A DNA stretch of 64,000 bases from Spirosoma fluviale (GTDB taxonomy: Bacteria > Bacteroidota > Bacteroidia > Cytophagales > Spirosomataceae): assembly GCF_900230225.1 (NCBI RefSeq), contig NZ_OCNH01000001.1, positions 1,674,001 through 1,738,000 of the forward strand, written 5' to 3'. Every line of letters starts with the position of its first letter. Positions within the stretch are counted from its first letter, which is position 1. The translations under genes and the position numbers were made by a program. Below, piece after piece: positions 8,656 through 16,563 of the stretch. The notes under the pieces are model-generated. The model made no database searches, had not been told where the DNA came from, and saw nothing but the letters and a program-made list of their open reading frames with translations.

Positions 8656-9282
8656 ATGCGCGAAGACCCTACCAAACTAACCGGCCTCGACCTGTTGGAA
8701 AAATTACTCGATCTGGAAGCTCAAGCTCCTGACAAGGAACAATGGGTGCTTGATCATCCCAAGCATTACCCTCCAATGCAAGTCAGGCTCAAACAACTAG
8801 CCGTTTTGGTAAAGGTATTCATACCTGAACTGGCAGAATTGAGCTTAAAGGACAGTCTGGAAGCCCTACTGGCCGGGGATTTTATCAGCGATAGGAACCT
8901 GCAAGCCTATACGCCCATATTGGCCTATATGAGCAGCCAGCAGATGAAAGGCGGCTACCAAAAAGGCCCAAGACCAAAAGATCCCGGCGACGAAAACGTA
9001 CTGAGTCGGCTTGAGAGCTGTTACAGGAGATTAGTCCGGTTTAAGAGGCAGGCAGCAGCCATAAAAGCCTTTAATCAGGGTGTTTTGGAAGCTGACTGGT
9101 ACATGATGTATTCGGTTATGCTATCGGACTCCGTTGGGAAAGCGATTGACCTGGGCGAAATCGACTATTTCCTGGGTACTATCATTGATCCTGAACGGCG
9201 GCATTTATCAGAGGTCGATCTGATCAATACCTATGGCTATCCTTCAGAAGACCTTTTCGACCTGGACCTGGATTTCCTCTAA
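8656..9282 (+). CDS. uncharacterised protein inside the type I RM operon
   Basis: It encodes 208 residues from the ATG at 8656; a TTG at 8599 would overlap hsdS and is less likely. The protein is helical and charged, with no signal peptide, membrane segment or recognisable catalytic motif. The C-terminus is very acidic (PSEDLFDLDLDFL), like a DNA mimic or binding tail, though this is only an impression. It lies between hsdS and hsdR, separated by about 50 bases on each side, and its base composition resembles hsdR rather than hsdS. It may be an accessory or regulatory factor of the restriction complex. I do not recognise the family. Confidence 0.7.
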   Translation: MREDPTKLTGLDLLEKLLDLEAQAPDKEQWVLDHPKHYPPMQVRLKQLAVLVKVFIPELAELSLKDSLEALLAGDFISDRNLQAYTPILAYMSSQQMKGGYQKGPRPKDPGDENVLSRLESCYRRLVRFKRQAAAIKAFNQGVLEADWYMMYSVMLSDSVGKAIDLGEIDYFLGTIIDPERRHLSEVDLINTYGYPSEDLFDLDLDFL

Positions 9283-9329
9283 AAATCGACCGTACCCCCT
9301 TCCATACACCGTATACTACTACCCACACC

Positions 9330-12200
9330 ATGGCAACCCAATCAGAACAGGCTTTAGAGGAAAACCTGATCCGGCAATTAGTCGGCTTAGCATATAAGCC
9401 CGTAGTCATAAAGGACGAAAAAGACTTACTATCCAACCTTAAACGTCAACTTGAGAAGCACAACAACGTACTGCTGACCGAAGCTGAATTTACGCAAGTC
9501 CTCAACCACCTCAACAAAGGCAATGTCTTTGAACGGGCTAAAATCCTGCGGGATAAGATGCAGCTGACCCGGACGGATGGGAGTAGTTTGTATCTGGAAT
9601 TTATCAATCAGGAATTTTGGTGCCAGAATCAGTATCAGGTCACCAACCAGATTACCATTGAAGGCACCTACAAAAACCGCTACGACGTAACTATTTTAAT
9701 CAACGGCCTGCCGCTGGTGCAGATCGAATTGAAACGGCGCGGCCTGGAACTCAAGGAAGCCTTTAACCAGACAAACCGTTATCAGCGGCATTCGTATTCG
9801 GCCGGTTTGGGGCTGTTCCAGTACGTACAACTGTTTGTTATCAGCAATGGCGTCAATACCAAGTATTATGCCAACAACCGAAAACAGTCGTTTAAGCAAA
9901 CGTTCTATTGGGCGGATGTCGAGAACAAGCCCATCAAGCAATTAGACGCCTTTACCCAGGCGTTTCTGGAGCCCTGCCACATCTCCAAAATGATAACCCG
10001 TTACATCGTCCTGCCCACCACAAATGTGCCGATGGTGTTACGGTCGTACCAGTATTACGCCGTGGAAGCCATTATTGAGCGGGTAAAAACGGGTAATAAG
10101 AACGGCTACATCTGGCACACGACCGGCAGCGGTAAAACCCTTACCTCCTTTAAAGCCAGTCAACTACTGACCGCCTTGCCGCAAGTGCATAAGGTCGTCT
10201 TTGTCGTTGACCGCAAAGACCTGGATTACCAGACCCAACGCGAATTTGACACGTTCGCCAAAGGCAGCGTCGATACAACCGACAATACCAGCAAGCTCGT
10301 TACACAGTTTGGCGACGAAAGTAAAATCATCGTCACCACCATTCAAAAGCTCAACACCGCCATCAGTAAAGGCAGGCACCTGAGCAAGATGGATGTTCTG
10401 AAGGATAAGCGGATTGTCTTTATTTTCGATGAATGCCACCGCTCGCAGTTCGGCGAAACCCACAACCGGATAAAAGCGTATTTCAGCAATAGCCAGCTTT
10501 TCGGGTTTACAGGCACCCCCATTTTTGTCAACAATGCCGTAAAGAATGAACTGGGAAAACGCACGACCAAAGAGCTGTTTGGCGAGTGTTTGCACAAGTA
10601 CGTGATTACGGATGCTATTCGGGACGAGAACGTATTGAAGTTTTCGGTCGAGTACATTGGTCGTTATCGCCATAAAGACGACAGCCGTACCGAACTGGAC
10701 ATCAACGTTGAAGCCATTGACACCAAAGAGTTAATGGAGTCGGAGGATCGGATGGACAAGATCGTCGATTACCTGATCGCCAATCACCCCCGGAAAACCC
10801 ATGGCAAGGAGTTTTCGGCCATGTTCTGCGTGAGCAGCGTAGACATGCTGACGCGCTATTATGATACCTTCAAGCGAAAAAAGGAGGCCGGGAAGCATAA
10901 TCTTCGGATCGCCACTATTTTTTCCTACACGGCTAACGAAGAAGATAAAGACGCGAACGGCTACATTCCTGACGACGAGGTAGAGGTACCTTCGGATGCC
11001 AGGATCAACCAGCACAGCCGTGATAAGCTGGAAGAATACATTGGCGACTATAATGAGTTGTATGGCACTAAATACACCACAAAGGACAGTCAGTCATTCT
11101 ACAACTACTACAAGGATATTGCCAAGCGGGTAAAGGAGCGGGAAAAGGAAGGGTTTCTGGATAAAGACCGGGTGGATATTCTCTTGGTGGTGAATATGTT
11201 TTTGACGGGCTTCGATGCCAAGAAGCTCAATACGCTTTACGTCGATAAAAATTTACGTTATCATGGGTTACTGCAAGCCTACTCCCGAACCAACCGAATC
11301 TTAAACGAGCAGAAATCACAAGGCAACATTGTTTGCTTTCGTAATCTGAAAGCCGCTACGGATGAGTCGATTACCCTCTTTTCCAATAAAGATGCCATCG
11401 AAGAGATCATCATGCAGCCGTATGAAGATTACGTAGATAAATTTGACAAAGCTTACCAACTACTGATTGCTCTGACGCCCACTGTTGATAGCGTCGATGA
11501 GCTACCCAGCGAGGATGAAGAACTGGAGTTTGTCAAAGCCTTTCGGGACCTGATCCGGCTGAAAAACATATTATCCTGCTTTAGTGATTTCGACTTTGAC
11601 GGTCTGGCCATGGATGAGCAGACCTTTGAGGACTACAAAAGCAAGTATCTGGACTTACACGATAAGGTTAAGGGGAGTACTCAAAAAGGCAAGGAATCCA
11701 TCCTGAATGATGTAGATTTTGAACTAGAGCTTATTCAGCGGGATGACATCAACGTTGCTTATATACTTCGGTTACTGGCTGCTTTAGTTGCCGCTAAACC
11801 CGCTGATAAGGAACGGCAGAAGAAAGAGATCCAGAAAATGCTGGACAGTGAGGTACAACTACGAAGCAAGCGGGAGCTTATTGAGAAATTTATAGCCGAA
11901 AATTTACCCGGTATCGCTTCCGCAGATGATGTGCCCCAATCTTTTGACGAATTTATTGAGGTGGAAAAAGATAAAGCACTCAATAAACTATCGGACGAAG
12001 AAAAACTCAGCAAAGAAGGGTTGCAAAAGTTGATCAGCGATTATCTGTTTACAGAACGGGCACCCTTAAATGATGAAATCGTAAGCATCCTCGCCGAAAA
12101 ACCGAAACTACTGGCCCGTAAATCCATTACAGAACGGATCAAAGAAAAGATACTGGATTTTGTCGAGACGTATTTTAATGATATTCCGGTGGTGGAGTAG
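9330..12200 (+). CDS. hsdR: type I restriction endonuclease subunit HsdR
   Basis: At 956 residues this is the motor and nuclease subunit. The N-terminal PD-(D/E)xK nuclease is visible as Asp119 and the E133-x-K135 pair in PLVQIELKRRG. The superfamily 2 translocase follows with Walker A TGSGKT (265 to 270), DECH (367 to 370), TGTP (394 to 397) and a late helicase motif with FLTGFDAKKLNTLYVDK and QAYSRTNR. The C-terminal 300 residues are helical and charged, as expected for the region that docks to HsdM/HsdS. The subunit translocates and cleaves DNA lacking methylation at the HsdS site. The gene is intact and of normal length, so the system is predicted to be active. Confidence 0.95.
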   Translation: MATQSEQALEENLIRQLVGLAYKPVVIKDEKDLLSNLKRQLEKHNNVLLTEAEFTQVLNHLNKGNVFERAKILRDKMQLTRTDGSSLYLEFINQEFWCQNQYQVTNQITIEGTYKNRYDVTILINGLPLVQIELKRRGLELKEAFNQTNRYQRHSYSAGLGLFQYVQLFVISNGVNTKYYANNRKQSFKQTFYWADVENKPIKQLDAFTQAFLEPCHISKMITRYIVLPTTNVPMVLRSYQYYAVEAIIERVKTGNKNGYIWHTTGSGKTLTSFKASQLLTALPQVHKVVFVVDRKDLDYQTQREFDTFAKGSVDTTDNTSKLVTQFGDESKIIVTTIQKLNTAISKGRHLSKMDVLKDKRIVFIFDECHRSQFGETHNRIKAYFSNSQLFGFTGTPIFVNNAVKNELGKRTTKELFGECLHKYVITDAIRDENVLKFSVEYIGRYRHKDDSRTELDINVEAIDTKELMESEDRMDKIVDYLIANHPRKTHGKEFSAMFCVSSVDMLTRYYDTFKRKKEAGKHNLRIATIFSYTANEEDKDANGYIPDDEVEVPSDARINQHSRDKLEEYIGDYNELYGTKYTTKDSQSFYNYYKDIAKRVKEREKEGFLDKDRVDILLVVNMFLTGFDAKKLNTLYVDKNLRYHGLLQAYSRTNRILNEQKSQGNIVCFRNLKAATDESITLFSNKDAIEEIIMQPYEDYVDKFDKAYQLLIALTPTVDSVDELPSEDEELEFVKAFRDLIRLKNILSCFSDFDFDGLAMDEQTFEDYKSKYLDLHDKVKGSTQKGKESILNDVDFELELIQRDDINVAYILRLLAALVAAKPADKERQKKEIQKMLDSEVQLRSKRELIEKFIAENLPGIASADDVPQSFDEFIEVEKDKALNKLSDEEKLSKEGLQKLISDYLFTERAPLNDEIVSILAEKPKLLARKSITERIKEKILDFVETYFNDIPVVE

Positions 12201-12243
12201 ATTGACTAACTAAACGCAAGTTAAATTGTAAATCTTTATAGAT

Positions 12244-13272
12244 ATGGACTATGAAATAGAAGAAGTCGAGAATAAACATTTACTGGTTTTAGTTCATGGA
12301 TTAAACGGTTCCGATGCTTCATGGAAAGGTGAGGAAAAAAGATTAGTAGAAAATCTAGTTCAAGAAGATTTAATAAAAAATAATTTTAATGTTGCTATAT
12401 TTAGTTATAGAACAAAAATATTTGAAATTAATTGGTTTAAGAGAATAATAAGTCTTTTTTTAGGCTTCATTAAAGTAAAGCCTAAAGAAGACGCCATAGG
12501 ATTCAATGTAGGTATAAATCCTATTTCGCAAGACTTTGAGTCTGAAATTAGAAATATTTATAATAATTATGAAACCATATCGATTATTGCCCATAGTATG
12601 GGTGGTCTTGTAGTTAAAAGCTCATTCACTTGGATGAGGGAAGAAATTCTAAAAAAGATACAATTGTTTATTTCTCTTTCTGTACCTCATATTGGATCTT
12701 CGCTTGCTCAATTAGGAGATTCGTTGTTAGGTGATAACCCTCAATTGAAAGATCTTCGGTTAATCGCCGATTTTACCACACAAATAAATCAACGCTATGC
12801 TGATCTAAGATATAAACCAAAAATAGTTTATCAAAGTGGAAATCAAGATACTGTGGTTCCAAGGCAGTCGGCTATCCCACCGAACGTGCCTACAGATTCA
12901 ACTATCAGTACTAGCGATAACCATTTCTCAGTACTACTTTTTAAAGATAGAAGAAATAATCTCATTTTTGAGACAATTCTCAAGGAATTAAAGATAGTTT
13001 TGCAACCATTTGGCTCAGTTGAAGTAGGCATAGATGATCAAACGCCTTTTGGTTTTTTTGTTGACGCAGTAGCTTCTTCATTAAATATTAAAGTGGATAA
13101 GAGTTGCTTCTCGTTAGAAGAGCTCAAAACACCACTTAGAGAAGGTAATATTAGCGGAAATTCTGTTGAAGAGTTTTTTACTAAAGTTGGAGATTTTTCA
13201 ATAAATAAATTACCTGAATATACGGTTAAGAAAGACGGGAGGACGTTAAATTATATATTCATTAAAACCTAA
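12244..13272 (+). CDS. alpha/beta-hydrolase (lipase-like) with unknown C-terminal domain
   Basis: The N-terminal 240 residues form an alpha/beta-hydrolase: oxyanion loop VHGLNG (17 to 22), nucleophile Ser118 in AHSMGG, probable Asp202 in GNQDTVVP and His227 in DNHFS. This set fits lipases, phospholipases and PGAP1-like esterases. The last 90 residues (from about DDQTPFGFF) form a separate small domain that I do not recognise; such a tail can act as an adaptor in defence systems. There is no signal peptide. The gene is strongly AT-rich, lies 43 bases after hsdR, and is followed 6 bases later by a small Cys-rich gene, so the two form a cassette. Hydrolase activity is well supported; a role as a phospholipase-type effector is inference. 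Confidence 0.8.
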   Translation: MDYEIEEVENKHLLVLVHGLNGSDASWKGEEKRLVENLVQEDLIKNNFNVAIFSYRTKIFEINWFKRIISLFLGFIKVKPKEDAIGFNVGINPISQDFESEIRNIYNNYETISIIAHSMGGLVVKSSFTWMREEILKKIQLFISLSVPHIGSSLAQLGDSLLGDNPQLKDLRLIADFTTQINQRYADLRYKPKIVYQSGNQDTVVPRQSAIPPNVPTDSTISTSDNHFSVLLFKDRRNNLIFETILKELKIVLQPFGSVEVGIDDQTPFGFFVDAVASSLNIKVDKSCFSLEELKTPLREGNISGNSVEEFFTKVGDFSINKLPEYTVKKDGRTLNYIFIKT

Positions 13273-13278
13273 TGTTAG

Positions 13279-13623
13279 ATGAGCAGTATAAAATGTAAGT
13301 GTACACATCCAGACGGCGGTGGAACAACATGCCCTCCACGGCATGTTGCCATATGTATTAGGGGGAAAGATAAGCAATGCTATGGCGAGTGTAAACCAAT
13401 ACCTATTGAGTACAATAGTGTTACATTTCAATTTCAGAAATGGTTGTCTGATGACATTCGTAAAGCAGTTATTGAATACATTGAAGACAACTATCCAATA
13501 AATAAAGATCTTATGAGTTTTAAGAGAGGCCCAGATTTGCTTCTTCCAGATTCCGACAATTTAGTGTATGAAGTTGAAGGTATTGGAAAAATTTTTGTTA
13601 AAATTAATTATGAATTTAGATAA
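13279..13623 (+). CDS. small Cys-rich protein paired with hydrolase
   Basis: The 114-residue product has six cysteines and two histidines in its first 40 residues (CKCTHPDGGGTTCPPRHVAIC, C-YGEC), a pattern fit for binding one or two zinc ions or forming disulfides. The rest (about 45 to 114) is a mixed alpha/beta domain with no recognised motif. No signal peptide is present, favouring a metal-binding cytoplasmic protein. It follows the alpha/beta-hydrolase by 6 bases and shares its AT-rich composition, so the two were probably acquired together. It could be a sensor, regulator or inhibitor of the hydrolase. Function unknown. Confidence 0.7.
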   Translation: MSSIKCKCTHPDGGGTTCPPRHVAICIRGKDKQCYGECKPIPIEYNSVTFQFQKWLSDDIRKAVIEYIEDNYPINKDLMSFKRGPDLLLPDSDNLVYEVEGIGKIFVKINYEFR

Positions 13624-13642
13624 CATTGGGTAAGTGGCTTTT

Positions 13643-13867
13643 TCATGGCTTTACAAAGACTTGTACGGTCTGGCATTCGTACTTCTGGGGAAAACATTCG
13701 GTCGTTGTGGAACGGAGCGTGTAGCCCAGTTCAGCCATCCGGATTCGGTTTTGCTCCAGCAGGGGATTGTCGGCCGTAGGCCTGCCCCGCAGGTAGGTGG
13801 TAATCCGCCGGGTATTCGGTTCCTGACAGCCCCACAACAGGAGGATTACAAGGAGGTACTTGCTCAT
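13643..13867 (-). CDS. small lipoprotein at the end of the early operon
   Basis: From an ATG at 13867, it encodes 74 residues beginning MSKYLLVILLLWGC, a short basic start, a hydrophobic core and a Cys14 in a lipobox-like setting, so it should be processed as an outer-surface lipoprotein. The mature part has a basic stretch and ends in a beta-like TVQVFVKP. It starts 11 bases after the RuvC-like gene on the same strand and is the last gene of the leftward operon. Rz1-like spanins and superinfection-exclusion lipoproteins have this size, but no family is recognised. Confidence 0.5.
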   Translation of the reverse strand: MSKYLLVILLLWGCQEPNTRRITTYLRGRPTADNPLLEQNRIRMAELGYTLRSTTTECFPQKYECQTVQVFVKP

Positions 13868-13878
13868 GTGCCTTGGGT

Positions 13879-14496
13879 TTATGAGTTAAAAACGTATTTG
13901 GCCGAATCCCGGATTTCCTCATTAAAGCCATAATTCAGGCCGGTATACAACATAAACTGTTCGGCATCCCATTTCTCGGTCTGGGGTCGCATCAGCACCA
14001 CCGTATAGCTCAATTCAAGCAATCCTTCGAGCAGTTTCTTACCCACTTCATGGTTGGCTCCCACGTCGGCCGCAATCTTTTCGCGCCTTCGTTCCCCCCT
14101 ATCCTTGTGGAAGTTCTTCTTCCTGTTGAGCCAGCCCGCTTCCAGATAGATCACCGTTGTATCGGGCGAATAAGCCCCTTCTACGTAACGCAGAAGGGGA
14201 AAGAAGGTCATCGTTTTCAGACATAGGTAGTAGCCTTTGGTATTGCCTTCTGCGCGCTTCCAGACGGCAATGCCGGACTTTTCCCGGTCAGGGTCGATGC
14301 CGATGTTAATTTTACTTTTATTCAGCTCACAGCGGCCCTGAAAGAAGGTTTGGACAACTTTGGGAATAGCTTTCTTCTTACTGGCGGGTTTGCCCTTTTT
14401 AGCTCGTCGGCTAGTCAGAAAGTCCGCTAAGCTGATGGTTTCTACTTGCTGGCTCGGTAGCAGCTTCTCGCGCTGGGCAGGTGTCAGGTAGGTCAT
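13879..14496 (-). CDS. RuvC-like Holliday-junction resolvase/nuclease of phage type
   Basis: The 205-residue protein has a basic N-terminal tail (KKGKPASKKKAIPK) and then an RNase H-like RuvC fold. The first strand carries INIGIDPDREKSGIAVW with Asp68 as the first metal ligand. A second acid, Glu119, lies in VIYLEAGW, and further acids occur in KWDAEQF (Asp177) and NEEIRDSA. This order matches RuvC-type resolvases that cut branched DNA during phage replication and packaging. Its ATG overlaps the preceding gene by 86 bases, unusually long; no better in-frame start is seen. Fold assignment is by motif pattern; the precise substrate is unknown. Confidence 0.7.
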   Translation of the reverse strand: MTYLTPAQREKLLPSQQVETISLADFLTSRRAKKGKPASKKKAIPKVVQTFFQGRCELNKSKINIGIDPDREKSGIAVWKRAEGNTKGYYLCLKTMTFFPLLRYVEGAYSPDTTVIYLEAGWLNRKKNFHKDRGERRREKIAADVGANHEVGKKLLEGLLELSYTVVLMRPQTEKWDAEQFMLYTGLNYGFNEEIRDSAKYVFNS

Positions 14497-14794
14497 TGAT
14501 CAGGTTGGCTACAGAAGCCAGTTTGGATTCGTAATTGCTTTTTAGGCCGTTTATGATCTCATTGACCATATTGGTTTCTTCGGTCGTATTGCTCAGCCTG
14601 GAATCGTGCAACAACGAGCTTACCGCTTCCAGCCGAAGCGAACAGAAGGGGTTGCTATCGGACTGGATATGGATGCTGATGCCGCCTGTTTTGGTTAATT
14701 CCGTCCCCATTTCATTGAGCACGGATAAGCACTGTGTCAGTTTGTTCTGTAGGTACTGCAAGGACAGCCGGTAATGTTCAGTATGTTTTTCCAT
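14411..14794 (-). CDS. hypothetical helical phage protein
   Basis: A 127-residue, mostly helical protein (for example HYRLSLQYLQNKLTQCLSVL and VNEIINGLKSNYESKLASVANLI) with no recognised motif. The ATG at 14794 overlaps the stop of the frame that carries the C-terminal half of the MazG-like protein by 17 bases, typical translational coupling, which also supports that frame as genuine. Its 3' end overlaps the RuvC-like gene by 86 bases. It belongs to the leftward early operon. Function unknown. Confidence 0.55.
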   Translation of the reverse strand: MEKHTEHYRLSLQYLQNKLTQCLSVLNEMGTELTKTGGISIHIQSDSNPFCSLRLEAVSSLLHDSRLSNTTEETNMVNEIINGLKSNYESKLASVANLINDLPDTCPAREAATEPASRNHQLSGLSD

Positions 14795-15513
14795 TGAGCA
14801 GTGGGCGCAACTTGTTGTAGCGCATGGTAAGGTTGGTAATTTTTTGAATGTCGATGTTGAGGTGCCTTGACAGGCTCAGCGTCCGTAGCAGAATCCCGGC
14901 AAACTCGGCTTCCATCGTGTTTATGGAGGTATTGTTCGTAGCGTTGCTCAAACTCGGCATCCGACATAAGGGACTCGAAGTTGATCTGGCTGTAGTTGGC
15001 CCGCATCCCGTTCCGGTGGGCATCCCGTGCCTCTCCAATCTCGGTATTGACTTCCATCAGGTAAGCGGCCAGTTCGCGCGGTTTCTGATAAAACCCTTTC
15101 GAATAGGCGGTCTGAAAAGCATGTTCGGCCATTTCGCCTAAATTAAAAGGGGGTAGCTCGGCTTTGTACTGGCTCATCACGGCCCGGACAACTTCTCTAA
15201 TAGTGGAAGTAGGCAGGGCGGGGCTGGCCGGGCTAAGTACAACGGGTTCGGTGCTAATGGCAGGTACGGGTTGGGCGTCAAGCTGGGTCTTGGTGGTCAG
15301 TGGACCGGCTACCGAATTGTAGTCAGTCTCCAGATACAGTAGAGCCACGTCGTCGCTGAACAGCTTCTGGGCACCCATATAATGCCGGTATCTGGCCGAG
15401 CTTCGTTTCTCGATCAGATAGCCCTGCCTGACCAGATTCGTCAGCAAGTCCTGAGCGATCCGGTGATCGATGCAGAATTGCGTACCTTCAATGTGATTGA
15501 TGGAACGTACCAT
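14737..15513 (-). CDS. MazG-like pyrophosphohydrolase, N-terminal frame of a frameshifted gene
   Basis: From ATG 15513 this frame encodes a winged-helix-like start (about 10 to 50, CIDHRIAQDLLTNLVRQGYLIEK), a Pro/Ser/Thr linker (about 75 to 105), and the first half of a MazG-type nucleotide pyrophosphohydrolase: LMEVNTEIGEARDAHRNG at about 152 to 169, with the metal-binding Glu158-x-x-Glu161. At about residue 200 homology stops and the frame runs on as low-quality sequence to 14737. The missing second half of the fold is encoded in the +1 frame from about 14915 to 14778. Either a real single-base frameshift, a sequencing error or programmed +1 frameshifting joins them. Intact homologues hydrolyse (d)NTPs or alarmones. 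Confidence 0.6.
   Translation of the reverse strand: MVRSINHIEGTQFCIDHRIAQDLLTNLVRQGYLIEKRSSARYRHYMGAQKLFSDDVALLYLETDYNSVAGPLTTKTQLDAQPVPAISTEPVVLSPASPALPTSTIREVVRAVMSQYKAELPPFNLGEMAEHAFQTAYSKGFYQKPRELAAYLMEVNTEIGEARDAHRNGMRANYSQINFESLMSDAEFEQRYEQYLHKHDGSRVCRDSATDAEPVKAPQHRHSKNYQPYHALQQVAPTAQWKNILNITGCPCSTYRTN
14778..14915 (-). pseudogene. C-terminal half of MazG-like protein in shifted frame
   Basis: This frame begins at an ATG (14915) and encodes 45 residues: MEAEFAGILLRTLSLSRHLN, then IDIQKITNLTMRYNKLRP and NGKTY. That closely follows the second half of phage MazG proteins (usual form ELAD-x-hydrophobic, GIDI, KMxYNxxRP, GKxY). It continues the N-terminal half in the overlapping frame after a +1 shift near the bases CACGATGG on the minus strand. 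The usual EXXD metal-binding motif reads EFAG, so its Asp is replaced by Gly and activity is doubtful even if the halves are joined. The stop codon overlaps the next gene's ATG. Confidence 0.55.
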
Positions 15514-15640
15514 CCTGAAGGGTTAGTTGAAGGTCACTGAAGGCTTTCGGGTAGCGTTCCAGGATGGCTGATTTTTTGTTGCTGGGGCGTTGGGATTTCA
15601 CCACCTCGATAGGGGCAGAGTCCTCAAATAATTGTTCCAT
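15488..15640 (-). CDS. small hypothetical phage protein (50 aa)
   Basis: A 50-codon frame from ATG 15640 (MEQLFEDSAPIEVVKSQRPS then basic KKSAILERYPKAFSDL) to TGA 15488. It fills the only gap in the tightly packed leftward operon, starts 19 bases after the upstream 177-residue gene and overlaps the start of the MazG-like gene by 26 bases. Codon use matches its neighbours. No family is recognised. The middle, KKSAILERYPKAFSDL, resembles a short helical DNA- or protein-binding segment. Confidence 0.5.
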   Translation of the reverse strand: MEQLFEDSAPIEVVKSQRPSNKKSAILERYPKAFSDLQLTLQDGTFHQSH

Positions 15641-15659
15641 ACAAGTAGACAATTAGGGT

Positions 15660-16193
15660 TTACACTTGATCGGTTGGGTTATCGAAATCCAGTGAGAGCT
15701 GGGCGGCTTGCCTGATATAGTCGCCTTCCAGGTAGGCTAGTGCCTGTTCAGTGGCCATGCTGACGGCCATCTGGAAACCATGCGCAAAGGCATAGCCGTC
15801 GGCTTCGTCGGGCGTATCCCAGGGATAGAACGGGGTTGTCAAATTCAATACCTTTTTGCCCTTCAGAATGCGTCGACCGATGATGGTAACGCCCGACTCC
15901 TTCACCAAAAGGCCGGTCACTTTGAAGTTCTCGGCTATAGAATAGTCTAAAATCTCGTTGGGATTCTCGATAGTCGACTCATTGACGAACTCGCACATCA
16001 TCAGCAGGTGCGGCACCAGCATATCAAATGCGGCCAACAGTTCATCTTTGGGTTGAAACGGAAATTTCTTGGACACATCGGTTCTCAGGGAAGTTCCCTC
16101 GAACATTTCGTACTCCTCATAATCGGCTTCGACACCGAGTTTTGTTAGTTTGAATTTGGCCAGGACAACGGAAGTTTGGGTCGCTACTGCCAT
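15660..16193 (-). CDS. hypothetical early phage protein
   Basis: The gene encodes 177 residues beginning MAVATQTSVVLAKFKLTKLG. The protein is acidic, with beta-like segments in the first and middle thirds (VVLAKFKLTKLGV, VTIIGRRILKGKKVLNL) and a helical C-terminus (FAHGFQMAVSMATEQALAYL). No catalytic motif, membrane segment or signal peptide is seen. It starts 1 base after the stop of the 122-residue gene and lies between replication and nuclease genes, so a role in DNA metabolism (for example a single-strand or recombination accessory protein) is plausible by position only. Family not recognised. Confidence 0.65.
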   Translation of the reverse strand: MAVATQTSVVLAKFKLTKLGVEADYEEYEMFEGTSLRTDVSKKFPFQPKDELLAAFDMLVPHLLMMCEFVNESTIENPNEILDYSIAENFKVTGLLVKESGVTIIGRRILKGKKVLNLTTPFYPWDTPDEADGYAFAHGFQMAVSMATEQALAYLEGDYIRQAAQLSLDFDNPTDQV

Positions 16194-16194
16194 T

Positions 16195-16563
16195 TTAGTT
16201 TTTTGTGATTGGTTTTTTTGAAATGTGATACCATAGCCATTGGTGGTTCTCGGCCGACTCGTAGAGCGTTTCGAATATCGTTACCTGCTCCTCTCCGGTA
16301 GCGGGGTTTATACATACCAGCGGGCTACGTTTGATGCGAATCAGGCCGTTGTCAAAGCGAATCAGTTGGTGGTAGTGTCCCTGAATGGGATGATACCCTT
16401 CAATGATCTCGACTGGCCAGCGGTCGATGCGGCATATCTCGCCATCGGGCTTCTGCTCTTTTTCCTTTTTGGGTGCCGCTGTTCGCAGGGCCTTTGGAAT
16501 GGCGTAGAGTGAGGTGCTTTTTTGCTTGCCTTTTGACTGGATTTTGGCTTTGTCATTTGCCAT
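16195..16563 (-). CDS. hypothetical basic phage protein
   Basis: The product has 122 residues with a very basic Lys/Gln-rich N-terminal 40 residues (KIQSKGKQKSTS, APKKEKEQKPDGE) and a compact beta-rich remainder. Its start overlaps the dnaB stop by one base (TAATG), indicating translational coupling to the helicase. The basic tail would suit nucleic-acid binding. No family is recognised; a replication accessory role is inferred from the coupling. Confidence 0.6.
   Translation of the reverse strand: MANDKAKIQSKGKQKSTSLYAIPKALRTAAPKKEKEQKPDGEICRIDRWPVEIIEGYHPIQGHYHQLIRFDNGLIRIKRSPLVCINPATGEEQVTIFETLYESAENHQWLWYHISKKPITKN

Noticed and set aside
10164..10673. 169-codon minus-strand frame inside hsdR
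   Set aside because: It lies fully within the helicase region of hsdR, whose motifs are intact in the plus frame; no independent support.
13634..13933. Plus-strand 99-codon frame opposite the small lipoprotein gene
   Set aside because: The minus-strand frame has a lipoprotein signal and continues the operon; the plus frame has no support.
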